NCBI GenBank assembly: GCA_015485455.1
Contig: WFTN01000197.1
Coordinates: 1 to 6,239, forward strand
Source: Planctomycetota bacterium
Lineage (GTDB): Bacteria > Planctomycetota > GCA-002687715 > DRQF01
Direction of reading: 5' to 3'
Length of the DNA stretch: 6,239 nucleotides
Below the pieces are notes generated by a model. That model did not search any database. It was not told where the DNA came from and was given only the letters and a program-made list of their open reading frames with translations. Positions 1-6,239 of this stretch are shown one piece after another (within the stretch, counting starts at the first letter, position 1; the number at the start of each line of letters is the position of its first letter). A program made the position numbers and the translations under genes.

Positions 1-69
1 GTCCAGGTAGAGCAATCCAATCTCGTCAAGAAGTTGGCGAACCTCTTGGTAGTTTTCGACCCAGGCTAG

Positions 70-240
70 GACTTCCTCCCGTTTATCGCCTCCTGCGCAG
101 CGGACGAAATTAATCCATTCGAGTACTTGAGAGATGTCTTGAAAAAGGCACCTAAAACGAGCGCTGATGAGGCCAGCGCCCTGACTCCTCGGAACTGGAA
201 GGCAGCAAGAGACGCCGCCACCACTCCTGACTCCGTCTGA
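70..240 (+). pseudogene. IS66-family transposase, C-terminal remnant
   Basis: This frame encodes the last 56 residues of what looks like an IS66-family transposase (TnpC), ending at TGA 238-240. The clearest match is the family's C-terminal signature: a helix with FIASC, then INPFEYLRDVLKKAP (about residues 14-28), then the LTPRNWKAA stretch (about 38-46), equivalent to the usual 'LLPWNW' ending. Directly upstream the frame is closed by TAG at 67-69. Positions 1-66 do not resemble the part of IS66 that should precede this segment in any + frame, so the homology stops abruptly near position 70. I infer a decayed or truncated insertion-sequence copy with no transposition activity. The family call rests on motif memory and not on a search. 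The remainder of the element, if any, lies left of the window. Confidence 0.6.
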
Positions 241-517
241 AGGACTGAGCCGACTCACTGCCTCCCCCCAACAACTCATCAAATTGACGGCTATTGGGCT
301 AACAGGCAGGCCATAGGATGGAAGAGATCCTTACTCTTTTCGCAAGCGGTGGCGTAATCAACTCTGAGGGAAAACGAAAGGGCAAACTATGGGTCGCTTA
401 CCCTGGAGTTGAGGATGACACGAGGGCGAAGGTCGATTCTGTTGTCGTAGACGTGCCTTCTGCACGAATCTCCAACGTCGGCGTAGACGCCGAGAGGTAT
501 TGAACGCTCTTGCATTG
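241..517. other. Non-coding stretch between the IS66 remnant and the glycosidase gene
   Basis: No convincing gene was seen here. A 61-codon + frame at 318-503 has an acceptable upstream AGG-rich site but no recognisable family. A CGCTTAC motif at 395-401 resembles the outer right end (5'-GTAAGCG inward) of IS66-type elements and could mark the end of the remnant; this is weak, being only 7 nt. Two short perfect hairpins lie at 452-466 and 478-493, past the 3' end of the glycosidase gene. Confidence 0.5.
452..493 (-). terminator. Possible hairpin terminator region downstream of the operon
   Basis: Two short inverted repeats lie just beyond the stop of the last operon gene (518-520). One is TCGGCGT-AG-ACGCCGA at 478-493, which would fold with a loop of at least four bases. 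The other is CGTGC-CTTCT-GCACG at 452-466. Neither is followed by a T-run on either strand, so they are not classical Rho-independent terminators. They could slow RNA polymerase or protect the 3' end, or mean nothing. Confidence 0.25.
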
Positions 518-1918
518 CTATCGCAGAGACAAGGTCTCCGCCAAGGCTCGCAAATGGCATGACTTCGAACCGAAGGCCGTAAGGACTGCCAAGTCTTCAG
601 GGATAAACGCCAAGTCAACAGGGCTCCGAAGAAGCACAACCACCAAATCACCCTGGTGATTCGCAGCTTGCAACATGAGGCGATCCAGCTCCTCTTTGTC
701 CCCAGCCAAATTGCAAGCCAGAAAGATCCGACCGCACTTTTGCGGAGAACGATCAACAGGAAGGTAGGAAGAAAACTCTTCTGACAATCTGGGGTTGGAA
801 CACCGACAAAGATGCCAGTGGATTTCCCCCAGCCTTTCCCCCACGTTCTGAGGATCTCGAAGAAAAGTAACGCCAGCCCTGGCGACAGATTGTGCCAATT
901 CTTGATGTTTCTCGCTGTCTATTTGATCAAGAGTTGGTTTGTCTGGGCGATAGAGAGAGATGATTCTTGCAACCGCAGCTTCATGCTCATCTCGGCTGAG
1001 TCGGCCATCGCTCAAAGCCTCACTCAGAGCAAGAGCTGCTTCTCTTTGCAAGTCGTGACGATGACAAATGACCATGAGGTCATGGCCCGCCATTGCTGCT
1101 TTCACAACGGATTCTCCCATAGAACCCAACTCCGCGGCCCCCCCCATTTCCAGGTCATCTGTCATGATGCAACCACCAAATGACATTTTCTCTCTCAAGT
1201 ATTCATTCACCAGGATAGGGGAGGATGTTGCCATGTTGACAGCATCGATTTGGGGTAGGCAAACATGAGTCGTCATCACTGCCAAAGGAAAGCCATCTTC
1301 TTCCAAGACATCGGCAAAGATCTTCATGTGGGGCTCTATCATATCTTCAGCCTTGGCATGAATCACTGGCAAACCAACATGGGGGTCAACCACTGCCAAG
1401 CCAAGCCCAGGAAAATGCTTCAAGCAAGCCGAGCACCCTCCTTGACCAAGACCACGAACTGTAGCTCGCGCCAAGGCAACCACACGACTTTGATCAGAGC
1501 CAAATGACCGAAAGCCAACAATCGGGTTATCATCCCCCACCTGAAGATCCACAACCGGGGCTAAGACCAGATCAATTCCGCAAGCAGACATTTCTTGCGC
1601 CAAAGCTCGCCCCACTTCTTCCCCAGTCTTCTCATGGGAGCCAGCACCCAAAGTCATATTGCCAGGAAAAACAGTTACACCCTTTTCCAAGCGCAAGACG
1701 CTCCCGCCTTCCTGATCCATGGCAATGACCAAGGGCCAGTCGACCAACGACCGAATTGAGTCTGTGAGACGACGTGTTTGCTGAGCGTCAAGAACGTTTC
1801 GGGCAAAGAGAATGACACTCCTGGCTCCCGTTTCAATCAAGGTCTCAGCGAGATCGGGATTCACCGAGGTGCCGCTAAAACCAATCATCAAACGGGCTCC
1901 TCCCTTAAGTTCGCTCAT
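518..1918 (-). CDS. Glycoside hydrolase family 3, NagZ-type beta-N-acetylhexosaminidase
   Basis: The 466-residue protein has a GH3 N-terminal barrel. Family motifs occur in order: GARSVILFARN (31-41), AMDQEGG (66-72), NPIVGFRSFG (131-140), KHFPGLG (167-173) followed by D178-P-H180, and IMTDDLEMGGA (251-261). By family knowledge, D178/H180 form the acid/base dyad typical of NagZ-like hexosaminidases and D254 is the nucleophile, so the catalytic set looks complete. A C-terminal domain (about 330-466) ends in VVVLLRSPVDLAFIP (426-440), a feature of two-domain members. There is no signal peptide, so it should act in the cytoplasm, removing beta-linked N-acetylglucosamine from imported sugars or muropeptides. 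The ATG overlaps the symporter's TGA by 4 nt, and AAGAAGG lies 10 nt upstream (+ strand 1929-1935). It is the last gene of the operon. GH3 membership is secure; the exact substrate is inferred, and other beta-glycosides or glycosidic antibiotics are possible. Confidence 0.9.
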   Translation of the reverse strand: MSELKGGARLMIGFSGTSVNPDLAETLIETGARSVILFARNVLDAQQTRRLTDSIRSLVDWPLVIAMDQEGGSVLRLEKGVTVFPGNMTLGAGSHEKTGEEVGRALAQEMSACGIDLVLAPVVDLQVGDDNPIVGFRSFGSDQSRVVALARATVRGLGQGGCSACLKHFPGLGLAVVDPHVGLPVIHAKAEDMIEPHMKIFADVLEEDGFPLAVMTTHVCLPQIDAVNMATSSPILVNEYLREKMSFGGCIMTDDLEMGGAAELGSMGESVVKAAMAGHDLMVICHRHDLQREAALALSEALSDGRLSRDEHEAAVARIISLYRPDKPTLDQIDSEKHQELAQSVARAGVTFLRDPQNVGERLGEIHWHLCRCSNPRLSEEFSSYLPVDRSPQKCGRIFLACNLAGDKEELDRLMLQAANHQGDLVVVLLRSPVDLAFIPEDLAVLTAFGSKSCHLRALAETLSLR

Positions 1919-3459
1919 CTTTGCCCGGCCTTCTTAGGAGGAAAGCTCGTAGCGATGGCAAATGCCACAAGGGTCCCGAAAACAGAGTTCCATGTCCAAG
2001 CAAATGGTGCTTGATGGAGGTCAAACAACTCCTGGCTGAAGCGTGACGCCAAGATGGCAGAAATGGTGACGACGATGGCAAGGACATTGCCCAAGTCTCG
2101 CCCCCTCTTGGTGAGCACCCCACACAGAAACACCCCCAACAAGGCCGGAAACACCCAAGTGAGAACCTCAAGTCCAAACCGCAGGACTCCAAAACCTTGA
2201 TCCGCGTCCCCGGCCACTGTGCTTGTGTAGACAATCCAAGCAATGCCACTGAGTAAGATGCCGAATCCAAAAGAAAAACGACGTCCCACCCGAAGCAACT
2301 GAGCGTCTTTGGCATCAGGCTCCACGAAGGGCTGCCAAATACAGGTCACAGCAGTTGAAGACAATGCAGAGATGGCTGAATCGAGACTCGACATAGCGGC
2401 AGCACAAATACCGGCAATGATCAGCCCCTTCACTCCCACAGGAAGTGTCGTCAGAACAAACCAGGGAAAGATATAATCATAGCCCTTAGCCGGGCTGGAT
2501 TCCCCGGCGTCCAAGGCAATCTCTGCTGCGAGAGATGCGGCTCCGGCGTCACCCCCGACCCGGCACCAAAGAGCCGAGCCAACAGAAAGAAAGACCACAA
2601 CGATAGGAACACTCATGGCCGCTGACAGCCAAAAACTCCGGCGGCCTTCTTGAGCTGTCTTGCACGTCAAGGCTCGCTGCATCATGTCTTGATCCGTGCC
2701 CATCATCGCCGTGGTGAGAAACATGGTCCCCATGACACCAGCCCAAAAACTAAAGCCGTTGCTCAAGTCAAAGCCGAAATCGAATACGCGCAGTTTATCA
2801 GAACCGCTCGTCGTCTGAGCAGAAGACAATTCAGAAATCATCTCTGTCAGGCTTCCATCGAATCCCAAGACAAGGGCGATGAGAGCCACAATGCCCCCTC
2901 CAAAAAGCAAGACTCCTTGAATTGCGTCGGTGTAGATGACTGAACGGATACCTCCAACGATGGTGTACGCGAAGGCTAAAATCGCGATCATGGCGATGGC
3001 AACTTTGAAGTCCAGCCCTAAGACAACGACTAAAGCGATAGCAGCACCATAGAGCCGCACACCACTTCCCAAGGAACGCCCGACAAAGAACAAGCAGGCA
3101 GCCAACGTTCGTGAAGCTGTACCAAAACGAGTTTCTAAGTAACCATAAACCGTGAACACCTCCGCCCGGTAATAAGCCGGAATCAGGATACGGGCCACAA
3201 TCAGCTTGCCGAGAATAGCGCCCAGCGCGAATTGCAAGTAGCGCCAATCTCCACGTAAGCTCTGGGTCGGTACGCTGATGAATGTGAGAGCACTGGTTTC
3301 CGTAGCCAAAAGAGAAAGCCCAGCTAACCACCAAGCAATACGTTTTGAACCTAAGAAATAGTCATGAGTGGTGGACTGCTTTCGCCCCACAACAAATCCA
3401 ATCGTCGCCACCACGACCAGGTAAGCCACGACAATCAGAATATCAACGGTGTGCATCAT
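1915..3459 (-). CDS. Sodium:solute symporter (SSS family)
   Basis: This is an inner-membrane transporter of the SSS family (TC 2.A.21), which uses the Na+ gradient to import sugars, amino acids or similar solutes. With the ATG at 3459 it has 514 residues, usual for the family, and roughly 13 hydrophobic segments. Visible signatures are VGRKQSTTHDYFLGSK in the first loop (about 24-39), ATETSALTFISVP (52-64), the hallmark GGIRSVIYTDAIQG (169-182), GTDQDMMQR (254-262) and AAAMSSLDSAISALSST (353-369). In known members the last segment corresponds to the helix whose alanine and serines line the Na2 site, so Na+ coupling is likely. A TTG at 3477 in the same frame would add six residues (MGPPPP), but ATG 3459 is preferred because it forms an ATGA overlap with the upstream stop, matching the next junction. 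No Shine-Dalgarno precedes it, so translation probably depends on coupling. The substrate cannot be read from the sequence. Confidence 0.93.
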   Translation of the reverse strand: MMHTVDILIVVAYLVVVATIGFVVGRKQSTTHDYFLGSKRIAWWLAGLSLLATETSALTFISVPTQSLRGDWRYLQFALGAILGKLIVARILIPAYYRAEVFTVYGYLETRFGTASRTLAACLFFVGRSLGSGVRLYGAAIALVVVLGLDFKVAIAMIAILAFAYTIVGGIRSVIYTDAIQGVLLFGGGIVALIALVLGFDGSLTEMISELSSAQTTSGSDKLRVFDFGFDLSNGFSFWAGVMGTMFLTTAMMGTDQDMMQRALTCKTAQEGRRSFWLSAAMSVPIVVVFLSVGSALWCRVGGDAGAASLAAEIALDAGESSPAKGYDYIFPWFVLTTLPVGVKGLIIAGICAAAMSSLDSAISALSSTAVTCIWQPFVEPDAKDAQLLRVGRRFSFGFGILLSGIAWIVYTSTVAGDADQGFGVLRFGLEVLTWVFPALLGVFLCGVLTKRGRDLGNVLAIVVTISAILASRFSQELFDLHQAPFAWTWNSVFGTLVAFAIATSFPPKKAGQR

Positions 3460-4751
3460 GGGAGGAGGTGGGCCCAATCAGGGGTCAATGATCCTTGGTG
3501 AGCAATGATCGCCCGCTTGAATTCTGGGGGCAATTGCAACGCGTCAAAGTCCTCAGTGAAGTCTGCCTCGAGAACCGTTGGCAAGAATTTCTTGAGGGCC
3601 CCACTAAACACCCGAGAAGAATCGTTGGCCAGTTCAGTTGGCAGAATCTCCACCGCCATGACCAACAGTCCTTTCCCGAGAAATCCATCTGTCATGGTTC
3701 TTGAATCAGGATGGTAGACAAAACAAGGGTGGTCTGGGTAGGTCGCTTTGAGTGTGACCTCGATACCACCTTCTAGGTCACAAGAAACATCGCCGATGAC
3801 CTGAAGACGTGGCATCTCGCTTCTCTCAAAGATAGAAGCGATTGCGTCCTTGGAAATAATCTTGGGATAACGCGCATCCCAAAAGTGCCCAGTCACCATC
3901 ATAGTAATATTGTCTAAGTGATCCTCAAAGGCAGACTCATACCCCTCAGGGTTTTGGCGAAAGTCTTCTCGATGAAACTTCCCCCCGTCTTGACGACGAT
4001 AAAGATGTTCTTCGTCGAAAACGACGAGGTGAATTCGGTGAGGATTTTTGTGAGCGACGCCACCCTCCAATTCAGAGACCGAGAGCTCAAGAGGATTCAA
4101 GGCGGCTAAGACTTCCCGGGCTCCCGCCGCCACATTGCCAGTGCCAGTAATTCCACAGACAAATGGTTGAAGAAAATCTGGCATACCATCCGAGTCAATT
4201 GTGGCCCGAACCTTCCGAACCTCTTCTAAGCCTTCTGACAGATTTTCATAGAAACGCGCTTGCTTGAGACTTGAGAATGGCGAATTCAGTCCATGTACCG
4301 CAAGCCTTTGACCCAAGGCCCAAAGAGTATTGAGCATACCTGCTTGTCCAGCTTGGCGACCAAAGAAAACGAGGCGATTGCCGTTGTCGTTCTTGACCAA
4401 CTCATAATCAAGCAAGGTACACTTGAGCTCGAGGATTTTTCGCAACAAAGGAATATTGTATTCCTGTCCTTTGATCGTGTGAGAAAAGAACAAGTGAGGC
4501 TTTCCTGGGTGTAATTTATCCATAGGCATTTCCTTAATGCCAATGAAGAAATCGCAAGAAGAAAGATCATCCGTGAGCTTGGCGCCAGCGTTTTCGTAAG
4601 TGCTGTTGTCAAACACACGATAGGGAGAAGGCTCAACGGAAAACTCCAAAGATGATTGGGCCATCAGATCTGCCACATCCATGGGAGTAATCGGGGCTCG
4701 ACGCTCACAAGCGGTCTTCCACTCTCTAACAATGCCAATCATTTTCGACAC
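3456..4751 (-). CDS. Stand-alone lysine-ketoglutarate reductase-like dehydrogenase (AASS N-terminal domain type)
   Basis: The 431-residue protein resembles the LKR half of alpha-aminoadipic semialdehyde synthase, of the AlaDH/PNT fold. LKR joins L-lysine and 2-oxoglutarate with NADPH to make saccharopine, the first step of lysine breakdown. Landmarks in order are ERRAPITP (16-23), GIKEMP (71-76), FFSHTIKGQ (88-96), LLDYE (113-117), the nucleotide-binding GTGNVAAGA (203-211), MMVTGHFWDARYP (284-296), GDVSCDLEGGIEV (320-332) and LVMAVEILPTEL (363-374). The C-terminus (DALQLPPEFKRAII, then SLTPDW) aligns with the end of the LKR domain in animal AASS, so the domain is complete and the fused saccharopine dehydrogenase domain is simply absent. 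The GTG start at 4751 is chosen because GGAG lies 7 nt before it; an in-frame ATG at 4742 is the alternative. It is the first gene of the operon and overlaps the symporter start by 4 nt. The superfamily is secure; true LKR activity is inferred. Confidence 0.85.
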   Translation of the reverse strand: MSKMIGIVREWKTACERRAPITPMDVADLMAQSSLEFSVEPSPYRVFDNSTYENAGAKLTDDLSSCDFFIGIKEMPMDKLHPGKPHLFFSHTIKGQEYNIPLLRKILELKCTLLDYELVKNDNGNRLVFFGRQAGQAGMLNTLWALGQRLAVHGLNSPFSSLKQARFYENLSEGLEEVRKVRATIDSDGMPDFLQPFVCGITGTGNVAAGAREVLAALNPLELSVSELEGGVAHKNPHRIHLVVFDEEHLYRRQDGGKFHREDFRQNPEGYESAFEDHLDNITMMVTGHFWDARYPKIISKDAIASIFERSEMPRLQVIGDVSCDLEGGIEVTLKATYPDHPCFVYHPDSRTMTDGFLGKGLLVMAVEILPTELANDSSRVFSGALKKFLPTVLEADFTEDFDALQLPPEFKRAIIAHQGSLTPDWAHLLP

Positions 4752-4832
4752 GAAACCACTCCAGGATAAGGACTTGCTACATTGCGTTCTTATTCATCTT
4801 CAGACAGAGGAGATTCTGTCGATAAGTTAGAC
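4752..4832. promoter_or_regulatory. Divergent intergenic region
   Basis: These 81 bases separate the first codon of the three-gene operon (leftward) from the likely ATG of the small + strand gene (rightward), so both promoters should lie here or just inside the genes. No convincing -35/-10 pair was found by eye on either strand. TTATCCT on the minus strand, just upstream of the GGAG site, is only a partial -10 match without a clear -35. No operator-like palindrome was recognised. Confidence 0.35.
4759..4762 (-). promoter_or_regulatory. Shine-Dalgarno for the LKR-like gene
   Basis: Reading the minus strand, GGAG is followed by a 7-nt spacer and then GTG (4751-4749). The same GGAG would be 16 nt from the internal ATG at 4742, which is too far, so this site decides for the GTG start. 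Confidence 0.6.
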
Positions 4833-5036
4833 ATGGAGATCATAAGCATTGGACACCAGGGCTTTCAACAAGCCCAGCGCCGCGCATCGGCTCAGGCTGA
4901 GAAACTGGTCAAAAACGGTCCAGAAATCGACAATATCATCGGACTGAAGGCTGCCGAGCAAGAAGCCGCCATTGCAGCCAAAGTCATCAAAGTTGGGCGG
5001 GACATAGAAGACAGCCTCTTGGACATTCTGGCTTAG
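4833..5036 (+). CDS. Small flagellar rod/hook-like protein
   Basis: The 67-residue product begins MEIISIGHQGFQQAQRRASAQ and ends KVIKVGRDIEDSLLDILA. The two ends resemble the terminal helices of flagellar axial proteins (FlgC/FlgG type): an N-terminal 'SI..sG..aaq.R....A' helix, and a C-terminal helix like 'aNakVIqtaDemlgtLLdi.a'. The large middle domain of true rod and hook proteins is missing. It should be a mostly helical, coiled-coil-prone protein with no signal peptide. Whether it joins a flagellum or only shares the helix pattern is unknown, and no flagellar gene is nearby. The ATG at 4833 fits the usual start of such proteins but has no good Shine-Dalgarno; AGAGGAGA at 4806-4813 is 19 nt away. 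An in-frame TTG at 4782, with AAGGA 9 nt upstream, would add 17 polar residues but leave only 30 nt for divergent promoters. It is transcribed opposite to all intact neighbours and converges on the next gene. Confidence 0.65.
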   Translation: MEIISIGHQGFQQAQRRASAQAEKLVKNGPEIDNIIGLKAAEQEAAIAAKVIKVGRDIEDSLLDILA

Positions 5037-5083
5037 CCAGACCCTGGTGTTCAAGGATCCGTGGTTAAGGCCCCCGTCTGGCT
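5028..5083. repeat. Nested inverted repeats at the convergent gene ends
   Basis: The 28-nt gap between the two convergent stop codons is framed by an 8-bp perfect inverted repeat, AGCCAGAC (5035-5042) and GTCTGGCT (5076-5083). The left arm can alternatively pair with CTGGC at 5028-5032 in a tight hairpin (CTGGC-TTA-GCCAG, 5028-5040). Both overlap coding ends. No T-run follows on either strand, so a bidirectional terminator is possible but not shown. Confidence 0.3.
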
Positions 5084-6239
5084 TTGATACGAAGGGGCTC
5101 CAATACTCTCTTATTCGCTCCCCGGCCTACGTCAACTGCGATAACGAAGGAGTCCCCCGCTGTTGGCGGTACAAGCAAGGGGACGGCTAACACCATTGAT
5201 TCCCCAGGCTGAATCCCGGTCAACGGAAAAATGAGGCCCATAGGGAATCCGATGGAATCGCCTTTGCCATCAAGCAATTCGGCTCCCAAATATTCCGTTC
5301 CTAAAGCCATGCCCCCCACCATAGGGGCACTTTCTTTGAATAAGGTGACGCGCACCAACAAAGGAATCACCCCACTCTCACCTTCCTTGGGCCCTTGCCC
5401 TGGAAGAAGTTCAATTCTTCCCAGACACTTGCGACGAGGACTTCTCGCAATCGCCAAAAGGCGATCGACGATGAGTCTCTCTTGCGCTCCCTCTTTGTCA
5501 CCTTTCACAAAAAAGTCGGCCATCGGCAAAAGATCTGTCCGCTTTCCCCAAGCATTGGCAAGAATAGAAGCGTCCAATACTAAGCCATAATCCAGAAGCC
5601 CGGATTGGGCCATTTTCTCAATTCCTTGCTGAAGCAAGGTGAAACACTGAGCAATCGTCTCCTTCTTACCATTAAAAAGATGCTTCGCCCGAAGCGCCAA
5701 TCTCTCAGCCTCAATGGCGTTTTCTTGCCAGGAAGAGAATCGAGCGTCATTGGCAATGGCTTTCAAGGCCAGATTGCGTAGACCTTGGTCAGGAGAACAA
5801 AGGACTCGCCGTAGAATCGGCGAGGACAACTCAAAAGGAAAAAACTTGCTCACTTGAACTGCCGCCGCTGTTTGCTCGGAACTCATAGACCCCAAACCAA
5901 TCCTTGTGTAAAGGGCCGGAAGAAAATCATTGTCCCCGATGCGAACCAAGACTTGGGCAACAAGGGTATCCAAATCAACATCGTTTCCCGGCCCACTAAA
6001 GATCTGGTGAAGAGCCGGAGACAATTCCACGTCACCGCAGACCCGTCGGGCCAGAAAAGGAAGAATCCTATGGGGGCCGGTAAACTCAGGCATCACCAAT
6101 GGGATCTCAGCCAAATCGGTGTCTTCCCCGGCAATAGCCAAGAACACCCGAGCCTCATTGCGAGTTGCAACATCGCTGCTCTCAACCCGCAGTTTGAGTG
6201 CCGCCAACCCCGACTCGATCTTGTGTGTAGCCGTGTAAA
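5065..6239 (-). CDS. Unrecognised helical-repeat plus beta-domain protein, 5'-partial
   Basis: The frame stays open from the TAA at 5065-5067 to the right edge of the window (390 visible residues), so the true start lies outside. An in-frame TTG at 6205-6207 should not be taken as the start, because the ten upstream codons (YTATHKIESG) read straight into the same protein. Roughly residues 1-265 are alanine/leucine-rich amphipathic helices, such as SPILRRVLCSPDQGLRNLALKA (about 139-160), in a pattern reminiscent of HEAT-type repeats. From about 272 the chain becomes beta-rich, with alternating hydrophobic strands (GVIPLLVRVTLF, then ESMVLAVPLLVP and DSFVIAVDVG), and ends in basic KARRGP. I recognise no catalytic motif and no specific family. 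A scaffold or binding protein is a reasonable guess only. It lies upstream of the operon on the same strand, but the + strand gene separates them, so co-transcription is unlikely. Confidence 0.75.
   Translation of the reverse strand, partial: YTATHKIESGLAALKLRVESSDVATRNEARVFLAIAGEDTDLAEIPLVMPEFTGPHRILPFLARRVCGDVELSPALHQIFSGPGNDVDLDTLVAQVLVRIGDNDFLPALYTRIGLGSMSSEQTAAAVQVSKFFPFELSSPILRRVLCSPDQGLRNLALKAIANDARFSSWQENAIEAERLALRAKHLFNGKKETIAQCFTLLQQGIEKMAQSGLLDYGLVLDASILANAWGKRTDLLPMADFFVKGDKEGAQERLIVDRLLAIARSPRRKCLGRIELLPGQGPKEGESGVIPLLVRVTLFKESAPMVGGMALGTEYLGAELLDGKGDSIGFPMGLIFPLTGIQPGESMVLAVPLLVPPTAGDSFVIAVDVGRGANKRVLEPLRIKARRGP

Noticed and set aside
1..279. Minus-strand frame open from an ATG at 279 to the left edge, with a protein-like stretch near the edge (WVENYQEVRQLLDEIG)
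   Set aside because: Most of it is antisense to the IS66 remnant and reads as low-quality protein (SGGGVSCCLPVPRSQ). The last 25 or so residues could belong to a gene outside the window, but there is too little to support a call.
318..503. A 61-codon + strand open frame with an AGG-rich site 7 nt before its ATG
   Set aside because: No recognisable family, no hydrophobic or repeat structure, and its end runs through the hairpin region. It is more likely a chance frame in non-coding sequence, though a small gene cannot be fully excluded.
812..2014. Several + strand open frames of 66-123 codons opposite the glycosidase and the end of the symporter gene
   Set aside because: All are antisense to genes with clear catalytic or transport motifs, and their translations show no conserved features.
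3461..3704. A strong GGAGGAGG on the + strand followed by ATG-started frames at 3488 and onward
   Set aside because: These frames are antisense to the 3' end of the LKR-like gene, whose family motifs continue through this region. The GGAGGAGG is the complement of its leucine/proline codons.
6205..6207. TTG as the start codon of the rightmost minus-strand gene
   Set aside because: The frame continues without a stop to the window edge, no Shine-Dalgarno precedes it, and the upstream codons read as the same protein, so the gene is 5'-partial.
1..6239. CRISPR array, tRNA, rRNA, toxin-antitoxin or phage-defence module
   Set aside because: No regularly spaced repeats, no cloverleaf-like or rRNA-like sequence, and no matching protein motifs were seen on either strand.

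Overview
The window reads as bacterial chromosome of medium GC, from an organism that cannot be named from this sequence alone. A stand-alone lysine-ketoglutarate-reductase-like enzyme, a helical-repeat orphan protein, a small flagellar-rod-like protein and an IS66 remnant would suit a Planctomycetota-like or other environmental lineage. That placement is a guess.

Layout, left to right. Positions 1-517 hold no intact gene. They contain the broken 3' end of an IS66-type transposase gene on the + strand (about 70-240), followed by non-coding sequence with two small hairpins. Positions 518-4751 hold three minus-strand genes, transcribed right to left in the order LKR-like dehydrogenase (4751-3456), sodium:solute symporter (3459-1915) and cytoplasmic family 3 glycoside hydrolase of the NagZ type (1918-518). 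Both junctions are 4-nt ATGA stop/start overlaps, so the three are almost certainly one translationally coupled operon. Positions 4752-4832 form a divergent intergenic region. From it a short + strand gene (4833-5036) encodes a 67-residue protein that looks like a miniature flagellar rod/hook protein. It converges, 28 nt apart, on the 3' end of a long minus-strand gene (5065 to the right edge) for an unrecognised protein with a helical-repeat-like N-terminal part and a beta-rich C-terminal part. The start of that gene lies outside the window.

How the genes may work together. The symporter should import a small solute with Na+. The glycosidase has no signal peptide, so it should cut a beta-linked amino sugar inside the cell, as in cell-wall recycling or amino-sugar salvage. 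The LKR-like enzyme belongs to the family that reductively joins lysine and 2-oxoglutarate to give saccharopine, but its usual saccharopine dehydrogenase partner is absent here. Why these three are coupled is not obvious and is the most interesting question in the window. No CRISPR array, tRNA, rRNA, intact mobile element or defence system was seen.
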